Assembly (NCBI GenBank): GCA_023253615.1
Contig: JALRFZ010000755.1
Location: 1-14,652, forward strand
Direction: 5' to 3'
DNA from: Verrucomicrobiales bacterium
GTDB lineage: Bacteria > Verrucomicrobiota > Verrucomicrobiia > Verrucomicrobiales > DEV007
Length of the DNA stretch: 14,652 nt
Below are positions 13,354 through 14,652 of the stretch, piece by piece. The first letter of the stretch is position 1, and the number at the start of each line of letters is the position of its first letter. The position numbers were made by a program, and so were the translations under genes. Below the pieces are notes generated by a model, which was given only the letters and a program-made list of their open reading frames with translations, made no database searches and was not told where the DNA came from.

Positions 13354-14652
13354 TCACGGAACGACATTCGCGGTACCTTCGAGATCGTTCACCGCCTTGT
13401 TGAGGACGCGGATGATGTAGTTGTTCGGCTGCTCCTTCAATCCCGCCTTCATCGCCGGCAGCACGGGCCGGGCGGTGTCGTCGAGTTCATCGAGGACGAT
13501 GGCGGCCTCGAGCCGCGCCCATTCGTTCTTGTCGGCGAGCCGCTTCTCCAGGAGCGCGAGCCCCTTCGAGGTTAGCCCCATGTGGCAGAGGGCGCGGGCG
13601 GCGGCGATGGAGACGGCGGGCGATTTGTCATCGAGCGCCTGGCTCAGGGCGGCGGCGGAGCCCGCGGTGTCCTTGGTCTCGGCGGGATAATTGCCGAGCC
13701 CGGTCGCGGACCAGTACCGCACCGCGGCTTCGTCATGCCCCAGTCCGGAGAGCATCGCCTCGATCCCCTTGGGGCCGCCCGAAGCCTTCGCCGCGGCGGC
13801 GGAGAGATCCTTCACCAGCTTGGCGCGATCGCCGCTGCCATGCAGGATGGCGAAGGTGGAGCCCGCCGACTTTTCACGGCGCTCGATCTCGGACTCGGGC
13901 ATCAGGCCGAGGTCCCCGATCCCGAGCTGCCACGCGGTGAGCGCGGCCCGGAGCTCGGCGAGCTTCGCGGCATGGGCGGGATCGCCGGCGAGATTCCTGA
14001 TTTCGTGCGGATCGGACTCCAGATCGTAAAGCTCTTCGACGGGCTTCCGTGGTGCGGTGTAGAGGGCGGCCGCCGCGGGCATCTTCCCCGCCGCCATCGC
14101 CTTGCGGATCTCCTTCATCGTCGTGCCCTTCTCGCAGGTGTTGATGAACTGGGTGGCGGGCTTCAGTGGTTCGAAATTCCTGACATAACGCCAACGCCCG
14201 TCGCGCGCCGTGCGGATCACGTCGTGCCGCTCGTCCATGCGGTCGCGCGCTCCGAAGACGAACCCCCGCTTCTCCGCGCCGAGAAACGACTGCCCCTGGA
14301 GGTGCGCCGGCACCGCCAGTCCCGCGAGCGCCAGCAGGGTCGGTGCGAAATCGACGGAACTGACGAGACGGTCGTCGCTTTCCCCCGGCGCTTTCGTCGC
14401 GAAGGCGGAGCGGATCTTTTCGGGATAATGCACGATCAGGGGGATGTGCGTGCCCGAGTCGTAGAGCCAGCGTTTCCGCCGCGGCAGCCCCGTGCCGTGG
14501 TCCGACCAGAACATCACCACCGTGTTCTCCCACTCGCCCGCTTCCTTGAGTTCGGCGATGAGCTTCCCGGCCCACGCGTCCATCGCGGTGATGAGCTCGT
14601 AATTGCGTTTCCAATCCTCCCGCACCGCCGGGGTATCGGGATAATAAGGAGG
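13354..14652 (-). CDS. Sulfatase with C-terminal HEAT-like repeats, N-terminus beyond the window edge
   Basis: About 432 residues are visible. The frame stays open to base 14652, reading PPYYPDTPAVREDWKRNY, which fits the mid-part of family S1 sulfatases. A GTG at 14625 is therefore an internal valine and not the start. The segment MDAWAGKLIAELKEAG precedes VVMFWSDHGTGLPRRKRWLY, with SDHG supplying metal-binding residues, and then DSGTHIPLIVHYPE. ELYDLESDPHEIRNLAGD is the typical C-terminal block of the catalytic unit. After about residue 245 the protein continues with an Ala-rich helical tail (SAAALSQALDDKSPAVSIAAARAL, then the LLEKRLADKNEWARLEAAIV repeat) resembling HEAT repeats. The catalytic C-x-P-S-R formylglycine site and any signal peptide would lie beyond the window. 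The substrate cannot be told; glycan sulfate esters or N-sulfates are likely. Confidence 0.92.
   Translation of the reverse strand, partial: PPYYPDTPAVREDWKRNYELITAMDAWAGKLIAELKEAGEWENTVVMFWSDHGTGLPRRKRWLYDSGTHIPLIVHYPEKIRSAFATKAPGESDDRLVSSVDFAPTLLALAGLAVPAHLQGQSFLGAEKRGFVFGARDRMDERHDVIRTARDGRWRYVRNFEPLKPATQFINTCEKGTTMKEIRKAMAAGKMPAAAALYTAPRKPVEELYDLESDPHEIRNLAGDPAHAAKLAELRAALTAWQLGIGDLGLMPESEIERREKSAGSTFAILHGSGDRAKLVKDLSAAAAKASGGPKGIEAMLSGLGHDEAAVRYWSATGLGNYPAETKDTAGSAAALSQALDDKSPAVSIAAARALCHMGLTSKGLALLEKRLADKNEWARLEAAIVLDELDDTARPVLPAMKAGLKEQPNNYIIRVLNKAVNDLEGTANVVP

Noticed and set aside
11283..13403. Plus-strand open frame of 706 codons crossing the TVP38 and mobA-fdhD region
   Set aside because: It is Arg/Ala-rich without motifs and crosses two well-supported genes on different strands; a codon-bias artefact.
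1..14652. CRISPR arrays, tRNA or rRNA genes, phage or plasmid genes
   Set aside because: I saw no regularly spaced repeats, no cloverleaf-like sequence with a CCA-type acceptor, and no integrase, replication or capsid-like protein.

Overview
This GC-rich window most likely comes from a member of the PVC group, with Verrucomicrobiota favoured over Planctomycetota. The main evidence is a PSCyt2/PSD1 (DUF1549/DUF1553) protein, a large secreted PPC-domain protein of the kind that accompanies such genes, a sulfatase with a C-terminal HEAT-like tail, and GYF_2/DUF4190 and LemA/DUF3137 proteins. Almost no start codon has a convincing Shine-Dalgarno sequence. The phylum call is inferred from gene content; there is no rRNA or marker gene here to fix it.

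Layout. Bases 1-1526 (+) hold the 3' part of a DUF1549/DUF1553 gene. Bases 1539-2059 (-) hold a compact dinJ-yafQ type II toxin-antitoxin pair with its own promoter and nested operator-like palindromes. Bases 2219-4735 (+) encode a secreted multidomain PPC protein. Bases 4736-4969 contain no gene but are rich in repeats: two 26-bp tandem units followed by a 134-bp inverted-repeat element. Bases 4970-6932 (-) form an overlapping thiL-tsaE-tsaB operon for thiamine diphosphate synthesis and the t6A tRNA modification. Bases 7017-7178 hold a REPIN-like pair of inverted palindromes. Bases 7210-8763 (-) form a lemA-DUF3137 pair with a recognisable promoter. Bases 8764-9016 are a divergent intergenic region with strong alternative hairpins. 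Bases 9017-11982 (+) encode thiE, a PfkB-family kinase, a GYF_2/DUF4190 membrane protein and a TVP38/TMEM64 membrane protein. Bases 11934-13340 (-) encode one protein that joins MobA to FdhD, and its 3' end overlaps the TVP38 gene by 49 nt. Bases 13354-14652 (-) hold the 3' part of a sulfatase gene.

How the genes work together. ThiE makes thiamine monophosphate and ThiL phosphorylates it to thiamine diphosphate, so two consecutive steps flank the LemA pair. TsaE and TsaB serve the TsaB-TsaD-TsaE t6A machinery; tsaD is not in this window. MobA builds the guanine dinucleotide form of the molybdenum cofactor, and FdhD sulfurates that cofactor for formate dehydrogenase, so the fusion joins two sequential steps in cofactor maturation. 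The PSCyt2/PSD1 protein, the PPC protein and the sulfatase belong to the secreted catabolic repertoire of these bacteria.

I did not find a clearly new multi-gene defence or metabolic system. The items most worth following up are the MobA-FdhD fusion, the REPIN-like element, the mutually exclusive hairpins ahead of thiE, the predicted leaderless antitoxin promoter overlapped by two palindromes, and the long helical insertion near the C-terminus of the PPC protein.
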